NCBI GenBank assembly: GCA_016720935.1
Contig: JADKJP010000005.1
Location: forward strand, 310,001-374,000
Reading direction: 5' to 3'
Origin: Bacteroidota bacterium
GTDB lineage: Bacteria; Bacteroidota; Bacteroidia; AKYH767-A; 2013-40CM-41-45
DNA length: 64,000 bases
Position numbers and translations under genes: made by a program. Below are positions 36,382 to 44,717 of this stretch, piece after piece. Every line of letters begins with the position of its first letter. Position 1 is the stretch's first letter. The notes beneath the pieces were generated by a model that was given only the letters and a program-made list of their open reading frames with translations, was not told the DNA's origin and did not search any database.

Positions 36382-37515
36382 TTAAAATTCAGGTTGCTCT
36401 ACGAACGCGTATTTTTCCTCAAGTACCTTTCGAATCGCGTCTGCAAGAATGTTGATAGAAGATGATTCCATCTTTTTCCCTGTGATCTTTTCGATTTCAT
36501 ATTTAGAAATACGGATGGGCTCAAGCAAACGGCGATTGTTCGGTAGTAAATGCGCGATGTCACGAAGTGTGTCATAATAGGCGCGTTGAGCAACCCTTCC
36601 ACCTAAAAATAAAAAGCCGGCCTTACGGGCAACGAATCCCATTTCCTTAACGCCTTCGTCCACCAGCAGTTTTTGAAATGCAGCGAATGATTCTGGCAGT
36701 TGCTCGAGAGTCAGGCGAACGCGATGTTTGGGAAGTACTGACTGGTTGAAATAATCCAGATTATCGCAAAGTTCAAGATAGTCTTTGATGTAAACAGATT
36801 GAACATGTCCTTGCAACAATTTCAAAGTCTCTTTTCTTGCAGGAGTAAAATGTTGTTCCTCGTCGAATTCAACAATGCGCGTCCCCAACACAGGATGTTT
36901 GTAAACAAATCCATCCAGTCTTGCTACAAGCGTCCCCTTTCCTGCATCGCCATCTTTCATCAATACACTATTGATCTGTTTCATCATTTCACTCAATGCG
37001 GGAGTGAGGTCTGCGAATTCAATTTGACGTGGAAGTGTGAGGAATCCTGCCTGCAAATGTTTGCCCAGTGATTTTGCATACAATTCTTCTTTGCCAATCA
37101 CCTGTCGCAATGCCTGGAAAAAGCGCCCTTCATCGTTGCTGTCTTCCAATTCATCATCATCACGTACCGGCATAGGTGGTGGAGGTACCGTTGCCGTAGT
37201 TTCCACCTTTTCAATTTTCTCTATTTTCTTTCCTTTCGCATCAAATAATCCGGCTGAAATCAATACTGCGACAGCAGGAGAAAATACACGACCGGAAATG
37301 AATTTTCCCGCGATTTTTGTGTCAATAGCTTCATTCTGTCTGTAGAGTTCATACAATTCACGAAGACTGATTCTTTCCTGGTTACCTGAACTTTCTCTGT
37401 CAAGCAACATATATTCTCCCGAAATCCGGATGTTCCTGTAACTGCCTCCACCCCCTTTTGTCTCCGCACGACGAATGGTCGCGAGACGTTGCTTGAACTG
37501 GTCGTAACTAATCAT
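36382..37515 (-). CDS. Unknown protein with ExDExQH motif, possible nuclease, in operon with xseAB
   Basis: A 377-residue protein from the ATG at 37515; the upstream extension to 37581 has no good start context. I do not recognise the family. Residues 1-100 form a small alpha/beta domain, about 100-140 a Lys- and Pro-rich linker (PPPPMPVRDDDELE), and about 140-377 a mostly helical domain. In that domain LDGFVYKHPVLG is followed by RIVEFDEEQHFT. This D...ExDExQH arrangement resembles the PD-(D/E)xK core of DUF559/Vsr-type nucleases, but the match is only by eye. It ends 15 bases before xseA, so a role in DNA repair or turnover is plausible. No signal peptide. Confidence 0.6.
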   Translation of the reverse strand: MISYDQFKQRLATIRRAETKGGGGSYRNIRISGEYMLLDRESSGNQERISLRELYELYRQNEAIDTKIAGKFISGRVFSPAVAVLISAGLFDAKGKKIEKIEKVETTATVPPPPMPVRDDDELEDSNDEGRFFQALRQVIGKEELYAKSLGKHLQAGFLTLPRQIEFADLTPALSEMMKQINSVLMKDGDAGKGTLVARLDGFVYKHPVLGTRIVEFDEEQHFTPARKETLKLLQGHVQSVYIKDYLELCDNLDYFNQSVLPKHRVRLTLEQLPESFAAFQKLLVDEGVKEMGFVARKAGFLFLGGRVAQRAYYDTLRDIAHLLPNNRRLLEPIRISKYEIEKITGKKMESSSINILADAIRKVLEEKYAFVEQPEF

Positions 37516-37956
37516 ACTTGATTTTGGTGTCTGAATTAAAGCTGAACTGTTAAAATCCTGGCGATCCGTCGTGAAGATCATCCTACCGTACCCTTGTTGT
37601 ACAGGCAGGCTTCCGCAATAGAATGCTTCTTCAAATTACGGTATTTTTTATGGAATGACAAGCCAAATTCTACGTTATTGAAATAACACATTTAGCAGAG
37701 AAACCCACAGGTTACAGAAATAATATTAAAAAATTCTCCGGCAAGGCTTTGCCTAATTTGTTTCTATCCTCCAGATTATCTCCAATTTCCCGGGCTATAT
37801 TGAAACTGGAAACACAATAAAATTTGCAAAATGAATAAAAAAACCTAGATTGCTTCTTGTAAGCTTGGTCAAAAGGGGGCGGCTAAGATCTTGCATCCGA
37901 GTAAATTTGTAACCAAACCTTACAGTTCCCGTAATAAGATTTCAAAATCCTAAATC
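37516..37956. other. 441-bp divergent intergenic region
   Basis: Between the unknown nuclease-like gene and a short plus-strand gene. It contains a TAAATTTG promoter match at 37902-37909. No other gene seen. Confidence 0.5.
37902..37909 (+). promoter_or_regulatory. -7 element of the 26-residue peptide gene
   Basis: TAAATTTG, exact match, 47 bases before the ATG at 37957. Confidence 0.55.
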
Positions 37957-38037
37957 ATGCTCAGCAAAGAATCACTTCTTAAATTCTTCATCGCGGCAGT
38001 TGCCTTCTCCTGGATTCTCGGTCTTGCGATAAGATAA
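37957..38037 (+). CDS. 26-residue membrane peptide with own promoter and terminator
   Basis: A 27-codon frame (MLSKESLLKFFI, then AAVAFSWILGLAIR, stop). The product is a single amphipathic-to-hydrophobic helix with a charged N-terminus. Support is positional: a perfect TAnnTTTG 47 bases upstream, the ATG, and a strong terminator 27 bases after the stop, giving a complete unit of about 180 nt. It could also be a small RNA whose frame is incidental. Not matched to any family. Confidence 0.6.
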   Translation: MLSKESLLKFFIAAVAFSWILGLAIR

Positions 38038-38064
38038 AAAACAGTACATCATATTTTCAAAGGC

Positions 38065-38095
38065 AAAGCGGCTCAGGGGTGGGCCGCTTTTTTAT
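38065..38095 (+). terminator. Terminator of the 26-residue peptide unit
   Basis: Stem AAAGCGGC (38065-38072) / GCCGCTTT (38083-38090), ten-base loop, then TTTATT. Confidence 0.8.
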
Positions 38096-38212
38096 TGCCT
38101 TCAATTGAACAGGCGTTATCACAACTCGCGTTGTTTAAATTAAGAACCGGTGCTATGTGAAAAACTCAAAACAGAATTGAATTCCGGGAGTTCTTGCAAT
38201 TTAATTTTTAGG

Positions 38213-38220
38213 TACATTTG
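38213..38220 (+). promoter_or_regulatory. Candidate -7 element of the 38247 gene
   Basis: TACATTTG, exact match, with a TTG at 38194-38196 (16-base spacer) and the ATG 27 bases downstream. Confidence 0.55.
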
Positions 38221-38246
38221 GCCCTCCAACGAATCTGAAGAACCGA

Positions 38247-39038
38247 ATGACTGCAATTCTGCGACATACAACCAATATTTTTCCAAAAACCAATTCACGA
38301 ATCCGGCTCTTTGTACTATTTGGCTTTTTAAGTCTGCTTTCATACCAATCCCTTGCACAAGTGACCTGGAGAGAAAGGACCCGTTGGACCTGGACCGCCA
38401 AGTATGGGGTTCTTGCCAATAATCCGGATTATGAAGCACAAATGTGGCTTAAGGATAATATTTTCGGGAATGGAGGCTGGTTTGTTAAACCCTATTATTC
38501 TGCGATGCCGGAAGTCGCTGTAAATTTTGACGCGATCAGAATGAGAGGTGCCGTTCTGGGATTACAGTTGGCAGGCAGTTATATGGAATCTGAGTTGAAT
38601 GCTAAATCTGAGAGCACAAAATTTAGACTTGGTATCACTCCTACTCAAATGCTGAGAGGCACACTCATGCTTTCCTTTAATGGTACTGATCCATACACCA
38701 TGTTCCAGATGCCCTATCATAGTCAGAATGAAGCGGTCCTCGGAGTAACATTGATGGGTATGCGATCAGAAGATGTAGCCGTTACAGAAATGGCAAAAGA
38801 CAGTATTGGAATCAGTGAAATTAAGGGAGGAATAGCAAAAGCCGCCGGAATTTATTTCGGCTTAAACTGGCGCATTGGTGAATCCGGATGGGTATTTGGT
38901 GTCAGTGCCAGCCTGATGTGGCATTACGACAGAAATCACTGGATCAATATCAAAACCGATGAATCCTCCGCTTATACACCGGGTTATATCGACATGGCTC
39001 CCCGCTTTGCACAAGCAGGATTTGGTTATCACTTCTGA
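38247..39038 (+). CDS. Secreted or outer-membrane protein of unknown function
   Basis: A 263-residue protein with a signal peptide after a basic N-terminus (hydrophobic about 20-35, cleavage near SLAQ). The rest has amphipathic beta strands with many Trp, Tyr and Gly (WTWTAKYGVLANN, AGIYFGLNWRIGE, VFGVSASLMWHYD) and ends in FAQAGFGYHF. A C-terminal aromatic after alternating residues suggests an outer-membrane beta-barrel. I do not recognise a family. It is convergent with the small basic gene at 39046-39216. Confidence 0.65.
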   Translation: MTAILRHTTNIFPKTNSRIRLFVLFGFLSLLSYQSLAQVTWRERTRWTWTAKYGVLANNPDYEAQMWLKDNIFGNGGWFVKPYYSAMPEVAVNFDAIRMRGAVLGLQLAGSYMESELNAKSESTKFRLGITPTQMLRGTLMLSFNGTDPYTMFQMPYHSQNEAVLGVTLMGMRSEDVAVTEMAKDSIGISEIKGGIAKAAGIYFGLNWRIGESGWVFGVSASLMWHYDRNHWINIKTDESSAYTPGYIDMAPRFAQAGFGYHF

Positions 39039-39045
39039 TTAACAG

Positions 39046-39216
39046 TTATTCTTCCCGGTTCGAATGATCTCTCGCCCATCGGCGTTTGGCTTCCCTTTTT
39101 TTATCCTTCACCGTCTTTTCCCTGAACCTTCCATCGTAAAAGCCTTCTTGCATAGCCAACTTGCGTTGCAATCGTAAAGCAACAAGATTAGCTTCTGTTT
39201 TTTTCTTCTTCGACAT
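39046..39216 (-). CDS. 56-residue basic protein of unknown function
   Basis: A short gene below usual length cut-offs. The product begins MSKKKKTEANLVALRLQRKL and continues with a GFYDGRFREKTVKDKKREAK stretch; about 40% of residues are Lys, Arg, Glu or Asp. The pattern R-KLAxQEGxYDGRFREKxVKDKK looks like a conserved motif of small Bacteroidota hypothetical proteins, and the charge suggests RNA or ribosome binding (inference). It runs convergent with 38247-39038 with 7 bases between the stops. Confidence 0.65.
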   Translation of the reverse strand: MSKKKKTEANLVALRLQRKLAMQEGFYDGRFREKTVKDKKREAKRRWARDHSNREE

Positions 39217-39289
39217 CTTTGTGCAAATTATAAAAGCCTCAAATCAAATTCCTGTCAGGTATGACCGGGCGCTGAATAATTTCTTTTTT

Positions 39290-39706
39290 TTATTTGCCTG
39301 ACTGCACTTTTGTGCCCTTGTATCTCACGATAATATAAAGATAAATAATACGGGAATATCTGAAAATAACAGGAGCGATCATTACCGCCGATACAGCACC
39401 TATGCTAAGTAATCGCATCATGTGGTCACCAATCTCCCGGAACACCAGGTAATAAAGCAGGCCAATACCAACAAGAAACGCTACCATTAAGCCATAACTG
39501 ACGTAAGCGGCACCAAAGTAAAATCCGGGCTCATGACGAAAATTCTCACCACACACAGAACATTTCTCATGCATATCCCCCATTTGGCTCAGGTGGTATG
39601 GATTTGTGTTTTTAAAAATTTCCCCTTTCCGGCAAGCCGGGCACTTCATGGAACCAATCGCTAGGATTACGTTAGGGGCGGCGGGGGTTTGTGTTGTGTC
39701 TGACAT
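39290..39706 (-). CDS. DUF983 membrane protein
   Basis: A 138-residue protein from the ATG at 39706; a longer frame to 39754 adds 16 residues upstream of the promoter. It has two zinc-ribbon-like Cys pairs (CPACRKG, CSVCGENF), the diagnostic EPGFYFGAAYVSYGL, and two membrane helices (about 75-98 and 104-125). DUF983 is found across Bacteroidota and alpha-proteobacteria, sometimes near cytochrome oxidase genes; function unknown. The minus-strand TAAATTTG at 39737-39730 is a perfect -7 element 24 bases upstream. Confidence 0.88.
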   Translation of the reverse strand: MSDTTQTPAAPNVILAIGSMKCPACRKGEIFKNTNPYHLSQMGDMHEKCSVCGENFRHEPGFYFGAAYVSYGLMVAFLVGIGLLYYLVFREIGDHMMRLLSIGAVSAVMIAPVIFRYSRIIYLYIIVRYKGTKVQSGK

Positions 39707-40200
39707 CCGGGTTTTACAATTCAGGAAGGCAAATTTACGATCCTGTACACACAAGTAAGTGATATTTGTTGGATTCGTTCCCTATAACCTTCATCTCAAC
39801 AGCGTTTAATTTGGCCTTAAAAGCAAAAGAATTGCGGAAAACCGCTCCGGATGCGGCTTCCAGACCTATGTCCATTGAAAAACAGGGAGGAATATAAGAT
39901 TCGAATAAAAATTACCTACCCGGAAAAATCATCGATTTAACATTTTTTTTATGATAAAAATCTTTGTGTGTTATTAAAGAAAACCATTAAATTTAGCTAT
40001 TCAATAACTGGTAATCCATTTTTTATGAGCCCAGGCGCTGAACCACCTTTGCTGAATAATTAAAAAGCAATTCCTTACGGCGATTATTTTATCCTGCTTT
40101 TTTCATTGCACATTTTCATTTCCGGATATTTCACAGACCGCCATTCTTCTGTATTCATAATTTATTGCAATTATAATTTCTAACATTAAAACATACGCAT
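39707..40200. other. 494-bp divergent intergenic region
   Basis: Between the DUF983 and EF-G-like genes. Contains the DUF983 -7 element (39730-39737). No convincing gene or hairpin; a 12-codon frame at 40025 is not credible. Confidence 0.5.
39730..39737 (-). promoter_or_regulatory. Candidate -7 element of the DUF983 gene
   Basis: Minus-strand TAAATTTG, exact TAnnTTTG match. Confidence 0.5.
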
Positions 40201-42327
40201 ATGAAAGTTTATGATGATAAGCACATTAAAAATGTAGTTCTGGTCGGGGCTTCGAAATCCGGCAAGACCACCCTCGCGGAAGCCATGCTCTTCGAAGCCG
40301 GACTCATCAATCGTCGTGGTACCGTCGAAGAAAAAAATACGGTCTCGGATTACCACGAAGTAGAACACGAACGCAACAGTTCAGTGTATGCGACTACGAT
40401 GCATACCGAGTGGAAAGATTATAAAATCAACATCATTGACACTCCCGGACTTGATGATTTCATTGGTGAAGTGATCAGCGCTCTGCGCGTTGCTGATACC
40501 GCTGTAATGATGCTGAACGCGGAAAACGGAGTTGAAGTTGGCACCGAACTGATCTGGAATTATGTGGAGAAGTTTCAGAAGCCTATTCTCTTTGCAGTGA
40601 ACCATGTTGATCATGCAAAAGCGGATTTCGATCTGACCCTTGAACAAGCGCGTGCTCGTTTCGGAAACGCGATTACCGTCATGCAATATCCGTTGACTCA
40701 GGGAGAAAGTTTTGATTCCATCATCGATCTTTTAACGATGAAGATGTATAAATTTCCGCCAACCGGTGGCAAGCCACAAAAGCTGGATATCCCCGCGGAG
40801 GAAATAGAAAAAGCTAACCGATTACACAATATTCTCGTTGAAAAAGCCGCTGAGAACGACGAGAAACTCATGGAATTGTTTTTTGAAAAAGGAACTCTTG
40901 ATGAGGATCAATTAAAACAAGGTTTGAAAATGGGAATGTTACACCACGATGTGTATCCTGTATTCTGCCTGAGCGCGAAGAAAGACATGGGAAGCGGTCG
41001 TTTGATGGGATTCATTGACAATGTCGCTCCTTCAGCAACAGAACTTTTCCCTGAAAAAACTGAAGATGGAAAAGACCTTCCCTGTGATCCAAAAGGGCCT
41101 CCTGTAATTTTTGTTTTCAAAACTTTGATCGAACCGCATCTGGGAAAATTATCTTTCTTTAAAGTAATGTCAGGTGAAGTAAGCACAGGAATGGATCTGG
41201 TCAATGTAAACACCGGTCATTCCGAAAGACTGAACCAGCTATTCATCATGGATGGCAAAAACAGAAATCCTATCACTAAACTGACTGCCGGAGATATCGG
41301 AACCACACTTAAATTAAAAGATACATTTACCAATCATACTTTGTGTGCAGCGGGAAAGAATATCATCATTGATCCGATTCATTTCCCTGAACCACGACTG
41401 CGTGTTTCTATTCTTGCAAAAAACAAAACCGACGATGAAAAGCTTGGTGGTGTTCTTGCAGAAATCCATCAGGAAGATCCAACGGTAACAATTGAATATT
41501 CCCGTGAATTACGTCAGGTCATCTTAGGCGGTCAAGGAGAATTGCATTTGAATGTAGTGAAATGGAGAATTGAAAAGATCTATCATCTCGAAGTTGAATT
41601 TGGTAAACCAAGAATCCCTTATCGTGAGACGATCCAGAAACACGCGATGGCCTCTTACCGACACAAAAAGCAAAGTGGTGGCGCCGGACAATTTGGTGAG
41701 GTGTATATGAAAATCGAACCTTTCCATGATGGAATGCCAGAGCCAACAGAACACCATGTTCGCGAAAAAGAAATCATCGAACTTCCCTGGGGTGGTAAAC
41801 TGGTTTTCTACAATTGTATTGTGGGTGGAGTTATCGACCAGCGTTTTATTCCTTCTATCCAAAAGGGTGTCATGGAAAAAATGCACGAAGGACCGCTTAC
41901 AGGCTCCTATGTGCGCGATATTCGTGTGATTGTCTATGACGGAAAAATGCATCCTGTTGATTCCAATGACATTTCTTTCAAGATCGCCGGAATGATGGCA
42001 TTCAAAGAAGCATTCCATCAGGCCGATCCTAAAATTCTGGAACCAATTTATGATGTGGAAATTCTGGTGCCCGAAGAACTCATGGGCGATGTGGTAACGG
42101 ATCTTCAAACCCGTCGCTCCATCATCATGGGCATGGACTCCAAAGGCAAATACCAGGTGATCAAAGCCCGTACACCATTATCCGAACTTGATAAATATTC
42201 CACTTCCCTGCGATCCATAACACAAGGTCGTGGAAGTTATACCGGACATTTCGCGGAATACGCTCCCGTTCCCGGAGATATTCAGCGCAAACTTGCCGAC
42301 GAATACAAGGTGACGGAAGTGCATTAA
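40201..42327 (+). CDS. EF-G paralog (EF-G2-like translation factor)
   Basis: A 708-residue translational GTPase with all five EF-G domains (for example GQFGEVYMKIEP and SYVRDIRVIVYDG in domain IV). The G domain is altered: P-loop GASKSGKT (16-23), G3 DTPGLDDF (80-87) where EF-G has DTPGHVDF, and G4 NHVD (134-137) instead of NKMD. Loss of the G3 histidine, which activates the water for GTP hydrolysis, suggests it does not hydrolyse GTP normally. From memory, Bacteroides carry an EF-G2 reported to translocate without GTPase activity and to be used in starvation; this gene fits that class. No ribosomal protein genes are nearby, so it is not the housekeeping fusA. Confidence 0.88.
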   Translation: MKVYDDKHIKNVVLVGASKSGKTTLAEAMLFEAGLINRRGTVEEKNTVSDYHEVEHERNSSVYATTMHTEWKDYKINIIDTPGLDDFIGEVISALRVADTAVMMLNAENGVEVGTELIWNYVEKFQKPILFAVNHVDHAKADFDLTLEQARARFGNAITVMQYPLTQGESFDSIIDLLTMKMYKFPPTGGKPQKLDIPAEEIEKANRLHNILVEKAAENDEKLMELFFEKGTLDEDQLKQGLKMGMLHHDVYPVFCLSAKKDMGSGRLMGFIDNVAPSATELFPEKTEDGKDLPCDPKGPPVIFVFKTLIEPHLGKLSFFKVMSGEVSTGMDLVNVNTGHSERLNQLFIMDGKNRNPITKLTAGDIGTTLKLKDTFTNHTLCAAGKNIIIDPIHFPEPRLRVSILAKNKTDDEKLGGVLAEIHQEDPTVTIEYSRELRQVILGGQGELHLNVVKWRIEKIYHLEVEFGKPRIPYRETIQKHAMASYRHKKQSGGAGQFGEVYMKIEPFHDGMPEPTEHHVREKEIIELPWGGKLVFYNCIVGGVIDQRFIPSIQKGVMEKMHEGPLTGSYVRDIRVIVYDGKMHPVDSNDISFKIAGMMAFKEAFHQADPKILEPIYDVEILVPEELMGDVVTDLQTRRSIIMGMDSKGKYQVIKARTPLSELDKYSTSLRSITQGRGSYTGHFAEYAPVPGDIQRKLADEYKVTEVH

Positions 42328-42427
42328 GTGTGAAGAGTAAAGGAAGAAGGGTGAAGAGTAAAGAGTGGTAATTTTAAAATTACCACTCTTTACCTTCACC
42401 CTTCGCTATTTACTATTTTGTGACTGA
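42328..42427. repeat. Long palindrome plus direct repeats of GTGAAGAGTAAA
   Basis: Right after the EF-G-like gene, GTGAAGAGTAAAG appears twice in direct order. The second copy is the arm of a 29-bp hairpin (42346-42375 / 42376-42404, one bulge) with almost no loop. It may end transcription for both convergent genes, but it also resembles GTGAAGAGTnAAG-type short repeats spread through some Bacteroidota genomes. Confidence 0.6.
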
Positions 42428-43246
42428 TTATTCTACAACCACTCTTCTGGTTGCTCTTCTGGTATCGGATTCCATGCTGAAAATGTACAATCCTTTTGAC
42501 AGATCAGGAAGAATCATTTCGTCTTTCAATTGAGCTGCTGAATAATTCTCTGATTGTTTTTGGGCAACGAGACGACCGGAAAGATCCGTTAACTTCCAGG
42601 TAATCTTTTCACCCGGAGTTGTAGTCACCTGCATTTGCAATAAATTCTGAACGGGGTTTGGATACACCACAAGATCAGATCCTTCTTTCAATTCATCGAT
42701 TCCGATAACACCTGTAAGCTGAACATTATCGATGGTGATTGTTGATCCCTGATTCACAATTACGATACCACCATTTGGATTGATCACTGTAAAAATAATC
42801 TGGCATTTAACCGGTGTGCCTGTAATGGTTATCGGAACAATTACGTGAGTGAACGTACTTGTACTTGTTCCAACTGCTTTTGAACCGGCGCCAATTGTCT
42901 GGTTGCTACCATCCAGAAATGAAACAGAAATATTACATACATCCGATCCTACAAAAGATGCTTTGTACCACAATTCGAGATTGCTGTAACCATGGGAAAC
43001 AGAAAATCCATTGTTTGCGGAGGAAAGAATCGGAACCCCTGATGTAACAACTGCTGTTAATTTTGCAGCGGATGCGGATGCATATCCGGGTGTTGCCTTT
43101 GTAACTGTATTGGCTGCGGACACAACACTCCAACTATTGGGCGTGCTACCGGTCCAGGATTCAAAATCAGGATTAGGAACCGGATTTTGGGCAAAAGCAG
43201 CCAGGGTGAATACTGAAAATGAGAGTAAAAAGTAGAGTTTTTTCAT
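42428..43246 (-). CDS. Secreted T9SS-sorted protein (NPVPNPxFExW family, copy 1)
   Basis: A 272-residue protein from the ATG at 43246; a longer frame to 43282 is unlikely. Signal peptide 1-19, then the NPVPNPDFESW start of a jelly-roll-like domain (about 20-185) and a T9SS sorting domain (about 195-272, VVYPNPVQNLLQMQV to GLYIFSM). The paralog at 43453-44301 has the same layout. No catalytic motif; carbohydrate binding is a guess from the fold. Confidence 0.8.
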   Translation of the reverse strand: MKKLYFLLSFSVFTLAAFAQNPVPNPDFESWTGSTPNSWSVVSAANTVTKATPGYASASAAKLTAVVTSGVPILSSANNGFSVSHGYSNLELWYKASFVGSDVCNISVSFLDGSNQTIGAGSKAVGTSTSTFTHVIVPITITGTPVKCQIIFTVINPNGGIVIVNQGSTITIDNVQLTGVIGIDELKEGSDLVVYPNPVQNLLQMQVTTTPGEKITWKLTDLSGRLVAQKQSENYSAAQLKDEMILPDLSKGLYIFSMESDTRRATRRVVVE

Positions 43247-43452
43247 TTGTATTGTTTTGATTTTTAGTTTGTTACGCTTCAATTACAAAGCAGTGTTCGG
43301 AGAGCTAAAATCAACTTCTTAGCCCATAAAGAGCTTTGAATCAGATTTTTCCCGAAATTAAATAAAAAAGGAGAAACCGTAAAACTGTATTTCAATGAAG
43401 GGGATACCTTTCAAGAGATTTCAGAAAAAAACCATTTTGGCAAGTGTTAATA

Positions 43453-44301
43453 TTATATTCCTGACACAAAAATCTTTTTCGATGCTCTGAACTTTCCCAG
43501 GTTTAGTTGTAAAAAATACAATCCGGCAGACATTTCCGGCAAATTGACTCTCACTTTGTCGTTGTTATATTTTGAGATTTGAACCACTTCCTGAACAATA
43601 ATTTTTCCCAAAACATCCAGTACAGAAATCTCAACTGAACCTTCTTGAAACAAATCCGAATCAATCGTTAAAAAATCGCTTGCAGGAATTGGATAAACAC
43701 TGAGGAATAAATTTTGATTTTCGGATCCGATACTATTAATCCCGGTTAATTCAACATCATCAATAATAAAAGAAGTTCCCAAATGGGCAGTACCAGTACC
43801 GGAAGGATCGGCAGCTATAAACTGAATGATGCAGGAAGAAACATTCGTGAAAACAGGGTAGTTGATAGGTAAGGAGAGCAGGGTATATGCGGTTGTTGAA
43901 ACAGTGATGGCAACATCCGCAGAGCCAATGGCGTTTGCAGAATCATCATACATCACCACTGAAACAATGAGCTCGTCTCCTCCAACCAAATTTGCTTTGT
44001 ACCAGCATTGCAGTGTCGTATAGTCAATGGTCACTGGAAATCCTGTCCCATCAGCACCTTCGGCACTCAAAAAGGGAGGAACGTTTGTTCCGGAAACATC
44101 TATAACGTTTGCCTCCGCCGCGGAATTGCCAGAATTCGCATCACCTGTTGACTGAATAGTAATTTGAGTCGGTAATGAATTGTTTGTACGCCATTCATCA
44201 GGTTCCCCCTGTGACCAGAATTCAAATCCGGGATTCGGAACCGGGTTTTGTGAAAACACAATAATGGGAAGAAGCAGGAAAAAAATAAATAGTGCTCTCA
44301 T
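43453..44301 (-). CDS. Secreted T9SS-sorted protein (NPVPNPxFExW family, copy 2)
   Basis: A 282-residue protein from the ATG at 44301; an ATG two codons upstream is equally possible. Signal peptide 1-17, NPVPNPGFEFW, a jelly-roll-like domain, then a T9SS sorting domain (about 205-282, LSVYPIPASDFLTI to GLYFLQL). Same gene family and order as its downstream neighbour; the divergence suggests an old tandem duplication. Function unknown. Confidence 0.8.
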   Translation of the reverse strand: MRALFIFFLLLPIIVFSQNPVPNPGFEFWSQGEPDEWRTNNSLPTQITIQSTGDANSGNSAAEANVIDVSGTNVPPFLSAEGADGTGFPVTIDYTTLQCWYKANLVGGDELIVSVVMYDDSANAIGSADVAITVSTTAYTLLSLPINYPVFTNVSSCIIQFIAADPSGTGTAHLGTSFIIDDVELTGINSIGSENQNLFLSVYPIPASDFLTIDSDLFQEGSVEISVLDVLGKIIVQEVVQISKYNNDKVRVNLPEMSAGLYFLQLNLGKFRASKKIFVSGI

Positions 44302-44717
44302 CAACATTCGCCTTAATCCACACAAAGATAATCACACATGGCCGGGAACAACAACGCGTTTAAAATAATTGAAAATTAACAATTACAGGCAGGTAAATGA
44401 GCTCTAAACTCCTGTAAAAATTTCGGTTGATTTTGAACCAAAATGACTCCAGATTTGTTTTTGTTAATTTGGTTCTCAAATTAAATTCTTACATAACTTT
44501 TGTAAGAAAAAGTCGTAAAATGACAGAATCTTCAGCATGCCTTAATTCTGTTTGAATATTTCCCGCGTTTGCAGGGAAACGCTTGTCCATGACTGCTTTG
44601 GGAGATTAAATGAAGAAAAAGCTCCGTTAACCCATTGTTAATTTCTTTTTACATAATTCGCACACTAGAACCTTAATAATCAACTATTTTTGTAAAAAAC
44701 TACTTCTCTCAAACCAT
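44302..44717. other. 416-bp divergent intergenic region
   Basis: Contains a TATTTTTG -7 match at 44685-44692, 26 bases before the next plus-strand ATG. No gene seen. Confidence 0.5.
44685..44692 (+). promoter_or_regulatory. Candidate -7 element of the 44718 gene
   Basis: TATTTTTG, exact TAnnTTTG match; no clear -33. Confidence 0.45.
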
